From assembly GCF_001884045.1 (NCBI RefSeq), contig NZ_MACF01000041.1, positions 62,001 through 126,000 on the forward strand: a stretch of DNA of 64,000 bases, read 5' to 3'. Positions 10,303 through 19,073 of the stretch are shown piece after piece. The position numbers and the translations under genes were made by a program. Every line of letters begins with the position of its first letter. Position 1 is the stretch's first letter. This stretch comes from Bacillus mobilis. Its GTDB lineage: Bacteria; Bacillota; Bacilli; Bacillales; Bacillaceae_G. Below the pieces are notes generated by a model, which was not told where the DNA came from, did no database searches, and saw only the letters and a program-made list of their open reading frames with translations.

Positions 10303-10698
10303 TGTTTAAAATCCTTTATCTTTTTTTGCATTACACCATATTTCTATTGTGTAGGCAAGTGCAAATTTACATAATGTAGGAAAACGTTGATAAAACACCA
10401 TCTATATACCTTATAAGGGTATTGGGTATATAAAAACAGGGGTATATTTTTACGATTTAAAAAACATCGAATAAACCTTGAATTTAAAGGGTTTATTCGA
10501 TGTTTTAAGAGGTGATTTGATTCGGGAAATAATCGAAAAAATATAGGGGTATATTACAGGTGAGGGCCGAAATAGTAGTTTTATGAAATTAGGGTGGTAA
10601 TATGGAAAAATAGACGTGGAATTTTAAAAATGTATATGTTTTTTCTATGTGAAATTGACTTTTAGTGAAGTTACGATAATAATCATGGAAGAGGTGAT
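10303..10698. other. Intergenic region with repeats, no gene seen
   Basis: AT-rich spacer between two divergent genes. It holds an imperfect repeat ATACC-TTATAA-GGGTAT (about 10406-10421), three nearby copies of GGGTATAT-like words (about 10424, 10440 and 10547) and the perfect 17-bp inverted repeat described separately. No supported coding sequence. Confidence 0.6.
10461..10506. repeat. Perfect 17-bp inverted repeat
   Basis: AAAACATCGAATAAACC (10461-10477) and its exact complement (10490-10506) with a 12-nt loop. No T-run follows on either strand beyond the arm ends. It lies upstream of both divergent genes, so a terminator of neither; it may be a small repeat element or a transcript-end hairpin. 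Confidence 0.6.
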
Positions 10699-10701
10699 AT
10701 G

Positions 10702-11220
10702 ATGAAACGAATAAGTAGTCTTTTCTTGAGTGGTTTAATGGCATTCATGCTGATCTTAAGTGGATGTGCAGGAAAAGAACAAAAAACAGAGAAACAAACA
10801 GGAAATCAATCGACATCAGTAGAAAAAATTAGTGATAATATTTTAGATGAAATGGAAGGACCACCTAAAAATGGTCATACGATTGAAAGACATGTAGGGA
10901 AATCAGAAGAGGATTTGAAGAATCGCTTGAAGACAGATAAAGTATCAGCGGCAAGTACATACTATGATAAGGAAACAGCGACGAAAGCTGTAAAAGATAG
11001 TTTGAAGCAGCATGATAAGGAAATTCAAGATTGGTTAAAAAATTCTAAAGAGGCTCGTCTCGTATTAAATACAACTCATTCATTCCCGGTTGGAAAAACG
11101 GTAATAAAGAAAAATATGAATGTAAAAGACAAGCTAGTAAAAACTGTTACTGTTTTGGCGAGAGATAAGTCAGGAGATTTAGGATATAAGATCATTACTT
11201 CTTATCCATCTGACAAATAA
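10702..11220 (+). CDS. Lipoprotein with RNase A-like (CdiA-CT type) domain
   Basis: 172-173 residue lipoprotein: type II signal with lipobox LSGC (Cys 23 counted from ATG 10699), a short polar linker, then a domain at ~58-173. The domain reads NGHTIERHVGKSEEDLKNRL, SAASTYYD, EIQDWL, then GYKIITSYP. This is the pattern I recall for the bacterial CdiA-CT RNase A-like fold: H60 in HTxxRHVGK, a basic residue after it (R64 or R76), and T167/Y169 in TSY correspond to the His/Arg/Thr/Tyr active-site set of the Yersinia kristensenii toxin. Two ATGs are possible (10699, 10702); SD GAGGTG is better spaced for 10702. A small acidic protein follows after 15 bp, as an immunity gene would. Confidence 0.72.
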   Translation: MKRISSLFLSGLMAFMLILSGCAGKEQKTEKQTGNQSTSVEKISDNILDEMEGPPKNGHTIERHVGKSEEDLKNRLKTDKVSAASTYYDKETATKAVKDSLKQHDKEIQDWLKNSKEARLVLNTTHSFPVGKTVIKKNMNVKDKLVKTVTVLARDKSGDLGYKIITSYPSDK

Positions 11221-11235
11221 GAAGGGGGAGTACAT

Positions 11236-11508
11236 ATGTATACGACATTACAATACTTTCTTAAATCGTACTGTACGTTAAGTGTTCATGAAGATGAAAT
11301 AGTAGGCGTGATGGAAGAGTTTATAGAGCAAGAGGATGAAGAAATTGTTTTGAAATTACGCGATGAATTATTATATATGAAGAAAAAGAATGCTTGGGAA
11401 GAGGCGTGCGTATTAGCTGCGAAGCAAGGAAATCGCATGTGGTCTTTAGAAGAAACGAAAGACCATCTTGAAGCTTTTTTACTATTATTGCAAAAGAAAA
11501 AGGCGTGA
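11236..11508 (+). CDS. Small acidic protein, probable immunity protein
   Basis: 90-residue soluble protein without signal peptide, rich in Glu/Asp (FIEQEDEEIVLKLRDELLYM). The outline L-x2-FL-x2-Y near the start, an acidic helix, and a C-terminal helix resembles short CDI-type immunity proteins of the CdiI family. An acidic partner is what is expected for a basic RNase. It is in an apparent two-gene operon with the RNase A-like lipoprotein (15-bp gap, SD AGAAGGGGGAG). Family assignment is by eye and tentative; the operon context carries most of the weight. Confidence 0.6.
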   Translation: MYTTLQYFLKSYCTLSVHEDEIVGVMEEFIEQEDEEIVLKLRDELLYMKKKNAWEEACVLAAKQGNRMWSLEETKDHLEAFLLLLQKKKA

Positions 11509-11530
11509 CTAAATCACGCCTTTTTCTTTT
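11497..11530 (+). terminator. Terminator of the lipoprotein/immunity operon
   Basis: AAAAAGGCGTGA / TCACGCCTTTTT stem with loop CTAAA; the left arm includes the stop codon. Confidence 0.88.
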
Positions 11531-11556
11531 TGGAAATTTGCTTGTTTATTAGCACC

Positions 11557-12819
11557 TCATTGTTTTGGAGCGCTTTTATATACGCTTTTTGAAATTTGTC
11601 CATTTGAGATTACTTCACCGTTTTGTGTTACTTTTTTATATGTTACCGCTGTTATTTTGTCATTAGCTCTACTAATTACTTGAGAAGAAACTTCAACATT
11701 TTTACCAGTATTGGTACCGAAAATACGAGTAGTAATACTGCCTCCATTTGAAAATGCTTGAATATAAATATGATTGCCTGTATTGTTTTTGAATTTTAAA
11801 TCTGGACCATAATCTGCCACTGCTGCATCTTGCCCAAGTGGTAAATAATTTACAGGCATAGAATGATTGCTTCGAGAAACAATTCCTAAATCTGCCCTTA
11901 AAGCGGCGCTATATAAAGTACTACTAACTTGGCAAACACCTCCACCTGCACTTTGTATAACTTTACCTTCTGAAAATACTGCTGCGGATTTATAACCATG
12001 TGCAGCATCCGTTACGCCAACGCGGCCATTAAAACTAAACGTTTCATCAGGTGCGACAATAACTCCACTTAAAGTATTAGCTGACTTATTTACGTTATAG
12101 GACTGGTTTCCATTACGACCAGCCATTGGAGTTGAATATTCAGCTATTACTTCTTTAATCCCCATTTTCTGTATATCTTCTGTAGAACGCTCAGGTTTTA
12201 AGAGTGTAACTGGTAACGTAACGTCTGATGTGCCAGAAGTAATGGCCTGTTTCGTTAAATCAGTTAACTTTCCTTTATCAATTTTTTCTCCGTTTTGACT
12301 TTGGCTAATATTTACTGTAGAGCCTTCAACATTTAATTCTGCATTAACAGGATTTTTTAGTGTGTCATTATATTTATCTTTCATAAAGCTTTCATAAGCA
12401 GTTGTATTTAATTGAGCTGTTAATTTATAATCACGTTTTAATTCACCGTTTTCAGCCTGCTTCCGCATTTTGTAACGATTCATTGCATTTCCTTCTTGTT
12501 CTTTAAAGATTTTGTCGATAATATCTTTTTCCTTATAATTTATCCCTAAATCTTTCCATGTGTACGTTTGTTTATCATTTTGGAATATGTACGTAAGAGA
12601 TTTTTGATCTAATTCAGTTACCTTTTGATTAATAATTGCTTGAATATCTTTTTTGTTTTTTCCATCGAGAGAAATACCTTCAAATGTAGTATTTGGTAAT
12701 GCAGTAGTATCTAATTGATTATTTAGTTTGGATACATATTTATATCCACCAACACCGCCTACACAAAGTAATATGCCTCCAGTAATTGCAGAACCAATCA
12801 GTATTTTACTTAGCTTCAT
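11557..12819 (-). CDS. VanW-family cell-envelope protein
   Basis: 420 residues. An N-terminal membrane anchor (about 7-28) is followed by an extracellular region of the type often annotated as peptidoglycan-binding (PG_binding_4, about 45-225) and a VanW domain (about 237-365). The VanW core contains DETFSFNGRVG, the GGGVCQVSSTLYSAAL block near residue 295 and the NHSMPVNYLP stretch. VanW proteins sit in some vancomycin resistance clusters but have no known catalytic role; here there is no van context, so a general cell-wall role is inferred. ATG 12819 has SD GGGGGGAAAT. Confidence 0.85.
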   Translation of the reverse strand: MKLSKILIGSAITGGILLCVGGVGGYKYVSKLNNQLDTTALPNTTFEGISLDGKNKKDIQAIINQKVTELDQKSLTYIFQNDKQTYTWKDLGINYKEKDIIDKIFKEQEGNAMNRYKMRKQAENGELKRDYKLTAQLNTTAYESFMKDKYNDTLKNPVNAELNVEGSTVNISQSQNGEKIDKGKLTDLTKQAITSGTSDVTLPVTLLKPERSTEDIQKMGIKEVIAEYSTPMAGRNGNQSYNVNKSANTLSGVIVAPDETFSFNGRVGVTDAAHGYKSAAVFSEGKVIQSAGGGVCQVSSTLYSAALRADLGIVSRSNHSMPVNYLPLGQDAAVADYGPDLKFKNNTGNHIYIQAFSNGGSITTRIFGTNTGKNVEVSSQVISRANDKITAVTYKKVTQNGEVISNGQISKSVYKSAPKQ

Positions 12820-13017
12820 TTATTTCCCCCCAGAAATTTTTGTATAAATATATGTATTACATTTTTTGTATAAAAATGATGAAAATAACATTATGTACGT
12901 ACTAGTATACTATTATTTCCACTATGTGTGTAATGTTTTTATAAAAAATGTTACACTGTTGTAATAATTGTCTCTTTTTGTCACAATATGCACGAGAAAT
13001 ATGTTGAAAATTATAAT

Positions 13018-13056
13018 AAAAAGGCTGTCTAGAAAGATCTAGCAGCCTTTTTATTA
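13018..13056 (-). terminator. Terminator of the LCP gene
   Basis: AAAAAGGCTG-T-CTAG / CTAG-CAGCCTTTTT stem with one bulge, immediately 3' of the minus-strand LCP gene. Confidence 0.8.
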
Positions 13057-14070
13057 TAATTTTTTATGTTCATTTTTATTCGTAACACCGAGATGTTCTT
13101 GTAATGTTGTCGAAATGTTATTGACGCTTTTTTCGTTTGGAACGTAATAATAAATACCGTCTATATATTTATCAGTACCTTCTACTTGCATTTTGTCCAT
13201 TTTTAAATTAGAATCCATTGAATTCTTGGCAATGGTCATCATATCGTCAAAAGTTAAATTTGTTTTTAAGTCTTTATCAACAGCGTCTAGTAGACCACCG
13301 ATTTTATTAATGGAATTAAGCGATAATGCTTTTTGAGCAATGGCTTCTAAAACAAGTTGTTGTCGTTGACCGCGCATATAATCACTGTCGATATGACGAG
13401 TTCTAGCTAGTGCTAATGCTTCTTCTCCATTTAAATGTTGACGTCCTTTTTTCAGATGAATGGCATCTGCTTCGTCTTTACTATTTTGTTCCGTAAACTC
13501 AACCGGAACATCGACAGTAATACCACCAAGGGAGTCGACAATTTTAATAAATGATTTAAAGTTGAATTTTACATAGTAATCAACTGGAACATCTAAAAAG
13601 TTCTCTACGGTATCAATCGTGCTGTCTACACCACCGAATACGTGCGCGTGTGTAATTTTATCGTATTTATCACGTGATTTAATGAAGACACGTGAGTCAC
13701 GTGGAATACTGACAAGTTTAACAGATTTGTCGTTTTTATTAATTGTTGCAAGTAATAGAGCATCCGTGCGAGTTGCTTTTCCGTAATTCTTATCCCTAAT
13801 CTCACTTTCATCAACACCCATAATAAGTACGGAAATGTTGTCAGTCATAGGTTTCACGGCTTTTTCACGCTTGCTGGATTTGTCCCCGCGGCCCAGTTCA
13901 GAATAAGCATTATTTAATACAGACTTTGCTTTACTGTATATATGGAAGGAATAGCCTCCTGCTCCAAGTGCTATAATCAGTAATGGAATAAGAAGGAACC
14001 AAAGGAGTCGTTTTTTCTTTGAGCGTCCTTTTTTGGCTCGAGTATCTTTGTTCATATCGGATTTCATCAT
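13054..14070 (-). CDS. LytR-CpsA-Psr (LCP) family cell-wall polymer ligase
   Basis: 338 residues counted from ATG 14070, chosen because AAAGGAG lies five bases upstream; a longer reading frame extends to 14163 but has no SD. Cytoplasmic basic tail, one transmembrane helix (about 18-42), then the LCP catalytic domain: NISVLIMGVDE, TDALLLATIN with the metal-binding Asp, VSIPRDSRV, and the late RTRHIDSDYMRGQRQQ arginine/aspartate cluster. LCP enzymes move undecaprenyl-linked glycopolymers such as teichoic acid onto peptidoglycan at the outer membrane face. Which polymer cannot be told; the VanW gene downstream is also envelope-related. Confidence 0.88.
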   Translation of the reverse strand: MMKSDMNKDTRAKKGRSKKKRLLWFLLIPLLIIALGAGGYSFHIYSKAKSVLNNAYSELGRGDKSSKREKAVKPMTDNISVLIMGVDESEIRDKNYGKATRTDALLLATINKNDKSVKLVSIPRDSRVFIKSRDKYDKITHAHVFGGVDSTIDTVENFLDVPVDYYVKFNFKSFIKIVDSLGGITVDVPVEFTEQNSKDEADAIHLKKGRQHLNGEEALALARTRHIDSDYMRGQRQQLVLEAIAQKALSLNSINKIGGLLDAVDKDLKTNLTFDDMMTIAKNSMDSNLKMDKMQVEGTDKYIDGIYYYVPNEKSVNNISTTLQEHLGVTNKNEHKKL

Positions 14071-14163
14071 TTTTTCTCCTTTAAAGCTATCAAAGTGTAT
14101 ACATCTAGAAGCGCATTCAAACACATAAAAAATATTGTACGCTAAATAAAAGCGATTGTACAT

Positions 14164-14206
14164 GTATAAAAAATAGATGTCTTGATTATTTATAAAGACA
14201 TCTATT
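14164..14206 (-). terminator. Terminator of the nucleoside transporter gene
   Basis: AATAGATGTCTT / AAGACATCTATT stem (14172-14206); on the minus strand it is followed by a T-run. Confidence 0.8.
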
Positions 14207-14257
14207 CGTTATTGTATACAAAAGATAGGGATAAGAAAATGATAAAATTTTACCTGA

Positions 14258-15436
14258 TTACAACATAATGCTTACGATAATTGCAGATAAAATGCTAACG
14301 AGAGTAGCTCCGTATAGTAATTTAAGGCCAAATCTGGCAACGACGTTTCCTTGTTCTTCGTTTAATCCTTTTACCGCACCTGAAATAATGCCGATAGAAG
14401 AAAAGTTGGCAAAAGAAACGAGGAAAACAGAAATAATACCAACTGTACGGGGAGAAAGACTATTAGAAATTTTACTAAGGTCCATCATCGCTACAAATTC
14501 ATTCGTCACAAGCTTTGTTGCCATAATGCTACCAGCTGTGACAATTTCAGAACTTGGTACACCGATAAGGAATGCAATAGGCGCAAAGACGTACCCAATT
14601 AATTGCTGGAAAGTAATGCCGAATATAATGAGGAATAGGTCATTTATGCAACTCATTAATGCGACGAATCCGATGAGCATAGCGCCGACAACAATAGCTA
14701 CGCGAAAACCATCTAGAATGTATTCTCCAAGCATTTCAAAAAAGCTTTGTTTTTCGCCTTTAATTTCTAAAATATCTTCGTCATCTTTAACGTCGTAAGG
14801 ATTAATGATGAGTACGATAATAAACCCGCTAAATAAATTGAGAACGAGTGCGGTTACTACATATTTAGGCTCGATCATTGTCATATAGGCACCTACGATA
14901 GACATAGATACGGTTGACATGGCAGAAGCGCAAAGTGTATAAAGGCGGTGTTTCGGAATTTGAGTTAATTGTTTTTTTACCGTGATAAATACTTCAGATT
15001 GGCCGACAATGGCAGAGGCGATAGCGTTGTAAGATTCTAATTTCCCAAGACCATTTATTTTACTAAGGAAGTAACCGATCCAATGAATGAAAAATGGTAG
15101 TATTTTGAAATGTTGTAGTATGCCAATTAAGACAGAAATGAAGACAATTGGTAATAATACAGTAAGGAAAAATGGCATTTCACCTTTATTGGCAAGCCCC
15201 CCAAATACGAAGTTTATACCATCAGCGGCATACTCGAGTAGCTTTGTAAACAGACTGGAAATGACCCGAATAAGTATGAGACCGATTTCTGTATTTAATA
15301 ATAAATAGGTTAAAATTAACTGTATAATAAGCATGATGAAAATTGGTTTAAATTTAATATGTTTCTTATTGTTGCTAGCAATATAAGCAAGGAAGAAAAC
15401 AACGATAAGTCCCACGAAAAAAGTAATAAATTTCAT
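14258..15436 (-). CDS. nupC: Concentrative nucleoside transporter (NupC/CNT family)
   Basis: 392-residue polytopic membrane protein importing nucleosides with H+ or Na+. Diagnostic CNT segments are present: the [13 protein letters not shown] motif (about 142-154), the long middle loop ending in [11 protein letters not shown], and the pore segment [27 protein letters not shown] (about 293-320) with its conserved E and N residues. Typical bacterial NupC is about 400 residues. ATG 15436 has SD AGGGGGC. It stands alone between terminators. Exact nucleoside preference is not readable. Confidence 0.9.
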   Translation of the reverse strand: MKFITFFVGLIVVFFLAYIASNNKKHIKFKPIFIMLIIQLILTYLLLNTEIGLILIRVISSLFTKLLEYAADGINFVFGGLANKGEMPFFLTVLLPIVFISVLIGILQHFKILPFFIHWIGYFLSKINGLGKLESYNAIASAIVGQSEVFITVKKQLTQIPKHRLYTLCASAMSTVSMSIVGAYMTMIEPKYVVTALVLNLFSGFIIVLIINPYDVKDDEDILEIKGEKQSFFEMLGEYILDGFRVAIVVGAMLIGFVALMSCINDLFLIIFGITFQQLIGYVFAPIAFLIGVPSSEIVTAGSIMATKLVTNEFVAMMDLSKISNSLSPRTVGIISVFLVSFANFSSIGIISGAVKGLNEEQGNVVARFGLKLLYGATLVSILSAIIVSIML

Positions 15437-15527
15437 AGTAAGCCCCCTAAAAGAGATATTCTGCTATATATGTTTTTCATTTCAAGGGAGAATATGCATC
15501 TTTGGTAAAGAAAGGAATAGAGAGAAC

Positions 15528-15914
15528 ATGAATATATGTAGAGTGCACCACGTTGCAATTATTTGTTCAAATTATGAAACGTCAAAGGATTTTTATACTC
15601 GGATATTAGGTTTTAAAGCGATAAATGAAGTATATAGAAAGGAACGAGATTCTTATAAGTTAGATTTATGTGTAGGGGAAGAGTATCAAATTGAATTATT
15701 TTCATTTCCAAGTCCGCCTGAGCGCCCAAGTTTCCCGGAAGCGGCTGGACTTAGACACTTAGCATTTGCTGTTACAAATATAGGAGAAGCTGTGAAACAT
15801 TTAAATGAATGTGGTGTAGAGACTGAATCGATACGTATGGATGAAATAACCGGAAAAAAATTCGTCTTTTTCCAGGACCCTGATGGACTACCTTTAGAAT
15901 TGTATGAGGTTTGA
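15528..15914 (+). CDS. VOC-superfamily (glyoxalase-like) protein, YaeR type
   Basis: 128-residue single-domain metalloprotein of the vicinal-oxygen-chelate fold. Expected metal ligands are H7/H8 in VHHVAI, the glutamate in QIELFSF, H77-type residue in LRHLAFAV and the final glutamate in LPLELYEV. It resembles YaeR/SMU1112-like lactoylglutathione lyase relatives; such proteins may detoxify a small electrophile, but bacilli use bacillithiol rather than glutathione and the true substrate is unknown. SD GAAAGGAA precedes ATG 15528. Confidence 0.78.
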   Translation: MNICRVHHVAIICSNYETSKDFYTRILGFKAINEVYRKERDSYKLDLCVGEEYQIELFSFPSPPERPSFPEAAGLRHLAFAVTNIGEAVKHLNECGVETESIRMDEITGKKFVFFQDPDGLPLELYEV

Positions 15915-15980
15915 AATTGGTGAATTTTATATAGGGTTGCTTTTGCGTAAATGAAGAAACTAAAGTGAAACTTCTTTTTT

Positions 15981-16021
15981 AAAGGAGGTGTAACTTTAGC
16001 TAAGAAAGCTAAAGGGTATAT
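15981..16021 (+). promoter_or_regulatory. Strong SD separated from GTG start by a hairpin
   Basis: AAAGGAGGTG at 15981-15990 is an excellent ribosome binding site but lies 31 bases from the GTG start at 16022. Between them is a perfect 8-bp hairpin: CTTTAGCT (15994-16001), loop AAGAA, AGCTAAAG (16007-16014). If folded, the effective spacing is about 10 bases. A weak SD (AAAGGG, 16011-16016) overlaps the right arm. Confidence 0.55.
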
Positions 16022-17320
16022 GTGGATATTTTAAAATTACTGATGGTAGTCATTCTTATTGCATTAACAGGTTTTTTTGTAGCTGTTGAGTTTGCAATTA
16101 TTAAGGTGCGTAGCAGTCGTATTGATCAACTCGTTAGTGAAAAACGACGAGGAGCATTGGCAGCAAAAAAAGTAACTTCGAATTTAGATGAATATTTATC
16201 GGCATGTCAGTTAGGTATTACAATTACTGCTTTAGGGCTTGGGTGGTTAGGCGAGCCGACTATAAAACATTTACTCGAGCCGTTGTTTTTAAAACTACAC
16301 TTATCTCCTGCAATTGCAAGTACAGTTTCGTTTATTATTGCCTTTGCAGTGATTACGTTTTTACACGTTGTCATTGGTGAACTTGCTCCGAAGACGCTCG
16401 CTATACAAAGGGCAGAGCAAGTTAGCTTATTATTATCGAAGCCAATTATTTACTTTTACCGAGTAATGTATCCGTTTATTTGGGCTTTAAATGGTTCAGC
16501 AAGGGTTGTGACAGGGTTATTCGGGTTACATCCGGCTTCTGAACATGAAGTTGCTCATTCGGAGGAAGAATTACGATTAATCTTATCTGAGAGTTATGAG
16601 AGCGGAGAGATTAATCAAAGGGAATTTAAATATGTAAATAATATTTTTGAATTTGATAATAGAGTTGCAAAGGAAATTATGGTACCTCGTACGGAAGTTG
16701 TAGGTTTATATGAGGATGAACCATTTGAAACACATCTTAAAATAATCGCACAAGAAAAATATACGAGGTATCCCGTATTTGGTGAAGATAAAGATGAAAT
16801 TATTGGGATGGTTAATGTAAAGGATTTATTTATTCGTTATATGGATGGTAATCGAGATGAGGAGTGCTCGATTACACCGTATACAAGGCCAGTTATTGAA
16901 GTACTAGAAAATATTCCTATACATGATTTACTATTACAAATGCAAAGAAAACGAATCCCATTAGCTGTATTATATGATGAATATGGTGGTACAGCGGGGA
17001 TTGTTACATTAGAAGATATTTTAGAAGAAATTGTTGGAGAAATCCGAGATGAATACGATGAAGACGAGCACCCGCCTGTAGAGCATGTAAGTGAAGGGTG
17101 TAAAATCGTAGAGGGAAAAGTGCTTATTAGTGAAGTAAATGATTTATTTGGCATACACTTAATTGCTGATGATGTAGATACAATTGGTGGCTGGATTATG
17201 GTGCAAAAGCAAATTGTTGCTGAAGGAGATGTTATTGAAAAACACGGCTTTTCTTTTAAAGTTCTCGAAAAGGATATGCATCAAATTAAACGAGTGGAAA
17301 TAAAGAAGGTAGAAGAATGA
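16022..17320 (+). CDS. CNNM/CorC (DUF21-CBS) membrane transporter, MpfA-like
   Basis: 432 residues. DUF21 membrane domain (about 1-190), a CBS-domain pair (about 200-335; MVPRTEVVGL and IPLAVLYDEYGGTAGIVTLEDILEEIVGEI are typical) and a C-terminal CorC_HlyC transporter-associated domain (about 345-425; DDVDTIGGWIMVQ). The 'hemolysin' label for this family is historical; B. subtilis MpfA (YhdP) and related proteins export Mg2+. Start is GTG 16022; the overlapping ATG at 16020 is out of frame and closes after three codons. The leader has an unusual SD-hairpin arrangement. Confidence 0.85.
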   Translation: MDILKLLMVVILIALTGFFVAVEFAIIKVRSSRIDQLVSEKRRGALAAKKVTSNLDEYLSACQLGITITALGLGWLGEPTIKHLLEPLFLKLHLSPAIASTVSFIIAFAVITFLHVVIGELAPKTLAIQRAEQVSLLLSKPIIYFYRVMYPFIWALNGSARVVTGLFGLHPASEHEVAHSEEELRLILSESYESGEINQREFKYVNNIFEFDNRVAKEIMVPRTEVVGLYEDEPFETHLKIIAQEKYTRYPVFGEDKDEIIGMVNVKDLFIRYMDGNRDEECSITPYTRPVIEVLENIPIHDLLLQMQRKRIPLAVLYDEYGGTAGIVTLEDILEEIVGEIRDEYDEDEHPPVEHVSEGCKIVEGKVLISEVNDLFGIHLIADDVDTIGGWIMVQKQIVAEGDVIEKHGFSFKVLEKDMHQIKRVEIKKVEE

Positions 17321-17333
17321 TTTTCTATAAATT

Positions 17334-17443
17334 GTTATCCCGCTATATTTGTGGGCAGTAAGACCCCACCTCAAAATTCGGCGAAAGCGAAGAAGTTAGG
17401 TGGGGGATGAACAAAATCCCCACTGATTAAGGTGTCACTTTAT
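17334..17443. repeat. bcr-type structured repeat element (longer copy)
   Basis: About 110 bp. The left end is TTATCCCGC, the right end TGTCACTTTAT, with TTTAT at 17439-17443. Internal pairings: CCCGC with GTGGG near the left end, and ACCCCACCT with AGGTGGGG around a 33-nt loop. Both ends match the 55-bp copy at 4703-4757. Resembles the B. cereus group bcr1 family (name from memory, not verified). Confidence 0.65.
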
Positions 17444-17466
17444 AAAAGGTATATATAGAAAAATAA

Positions 17467-17482
17467 ATGTTTGCGCTTTCAA
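17467..17482. promoter_or_regulatory. Candidate cre (CcpA) site upstream of aspA
   Basis: Read on the minus strand, TTGAAAGCGCAAACA fits all 15 positions of the consensus WTGNAANCGNWNNCW. It lies about 115 bp upstream of aspA, consistent with carbon catabolite control of aspartate breakdown. Confidence 0.55.
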
Positions 17483-17597
17483 AAGAGGTGCTATATAGTG
17501 AAGGTGGATACTGAAAAATTCTTCTGAATGATACTCGTATTTTTAGATGGCGAATTTTTTAGATAAGGATTTAGAATGAAAAGCATAGGTGATGAAA

Positions 17598-19031
17598 ATG
17601 ATAGCAACGAAGGATATACGTATAGAAAAAGATTTTTTAGGTGAAAAGGAAGTACCGAGTGTAGCTTATTATGGTGTACAAACATTACGTGCTGTTGAAA
17701 ACTTCCCGATTACAGGATATCGCATTCATCCGTCACTAATTACGGCAATGGCAATTGTGAAAAAAGCGGCGGCACTTGCAAATATGGATACTGGTTACTT
17801 AGCGAAAGACATTGGACATGAAATTGCAGAAGCAGCGCAGGAAATTGTTGATGGAAAATTCCATGATCAATTTATCGTGGATCCAATCCAAGGCGGTGCT
17901 GGAACTTCTATTAATATGAATACAAATGAAGTAATCGCTAATCGAGCGTTAGAACGTATGGGATATGAAAAAGGTGAGTATGCGAAAATTAGTCCAAACA
18001 CGCATGTGAACATGGCTCAATCAACGAATGATGCGTTTCCAACAGGAATTCATATTGCAACTCTTATGATGTTAGAAGAACTTCTTATTACAATGGAAGA
18101 ACTTCATGCTGCTTTCCGTGCAAAAGCAAAAGAGTTTGATCACGTCATTAAAATGGGACGTACACATTTACAAGATGCTGTTCCGATTCGTCTTGGACAA
18201 GAATTTGAAGCGTATAGCCGTGTGCTTGAGCGTGACATAAAAAGAATTAAACAGTCTCGCCAACATTTATATGAAGTGAACATGGGGGCGACAGCTGTTG
18301 GTACGGGATTAAATGCAAACCCTACGTACATTGAACAAGTGGTTAAACACTTGCGAACATTTAGCGGATTCCCACTTGTTGGTGCAGAGCATTTAGTTGA
18401 TGCAACGCAAAACACAGATGCATACACAGAAGTATCTGCGGCATTAAAAGTATGTATGATGAATATGTCTAAAATTGCGAATGACCTTCGTATTATGGCA
18501 TCTGGTCCACGTGTTGGATTGGCGGAAATTCAATTGCCAGCTCGTCAACCAGGTTCATCTATTATGCCAGGGAAAGTAAACCCTGTTATGGCAGAAGTAA
18601 TTAATCAAGTTGCTTTCCAAGTAATTGGTAATGATCATACAATTTGCTTAGCATCAGAAGCAGGGCAATTAGAGTTAAACGTAATGGAGCCTGTACTCGT
18701 GTTTAATTTAATTCAATCTATTAGTATTATGAATAACGGATTCCGCGTATTCCGTGAATATTGTATTATAGGAATTACAGCAAATGAAGAATTGCTGAAG
18801 CAATATGTGGAGAAGAGTGTTGGAATTATTACGGCAGTTAACCCTCATATTGGTTACGAAGCAGCATCTCGTATTGCACGTGAGGCAATTGAAACAGGAA
18901 AATCTGTTAGGGAGTTATGTTTAGAACATGGTGTACTGACAGAAGAAGAATTGGATATTATTTTGGATCCATTCGAAATGACGCATCCTGAAATTGCTGG
19001 TGCTTCTTTACTAAAGAATAAGAAGATGTAA
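17598..19031 (+). CDS. aspA: Aspartate ammonia-lyase (aspartase)
   Basis: Converts L-aspartate to fumarate and ammonia; fumarase/aspartase superfamily. 477 residues from ATG 17598, chosen because AGGTG (17587-17591) is well spaced for it; GTG 17589 and ATG 17592 are in frame but overlap the SD. The family signature GSSIMPGKVNPV begins at about residue 319; the substrate loops TSINMNTNEV, STNDAFPTG and GRTHLQDAVP are intact. The catalytic serine is the one in GSSIMPG. It is convergent with the lactate permease gene. A cre-like site upstream suggests CcpA control. Confidence 0.94.
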   Translation: MIATKDIRIEKDFLGEKEVPSVAYYGVQTLRAVENFPITGYRIHPSLITAMAIVKKAAALANMDTGYLAKDIGHEIAEAAQEIVDGKFHDQFIVDPIQGGAGTSINMNTNEVIANRALERMGYEKGEYAKISPNTHVNMAQSTNDAFPTGIHIATLMMLEELLITMEELHAAFRAKAKEFDHVIKMGRTHLQDAVPIRLGQEFEAYSRVLERDIKRIKQSRQHLYEVNMGATAVGTGLNANPTYIEQVVKHLRTFSGFPLVGAEHLVDATQNTDAYTEVSAALKVCMMNMSKIANDLRIMASGPRVGLAEIQLPARQPGSSIMPGKVNPVMAEVINQVAFQVIGNDHTICLASEAGQLELNVMEPVLVFNLIQSISIMNNGFRVFREYCIIGITANEELLKQYVEKSVGIITAVNPHIGYEAASRIAREAIETGKSVRELCLEHGVLTEEELDIILDPFEMTHPEIAGASLLKNKKM

Positions 19032-19038
19032 TGCGAAA

Positions 19039-19073
19039 AAACACCGATCCATTTGGATCGGTGTTTTATTTTT
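19039..19073. terminator. Bidirectional terminator, aspA / lctP
   Basis: AAAACACCGATCC / GGATCGGTGTTTT, 13-bp perfect stem, loop ATTT, between convergent genes. Confidence 0.9.

Noticed and set aside
16022-17320. Haemolysin
   Set aside because: The haemolysin name for CBS/CorC proteins is historical; domain order is that of a CNNM-type ion transporter.
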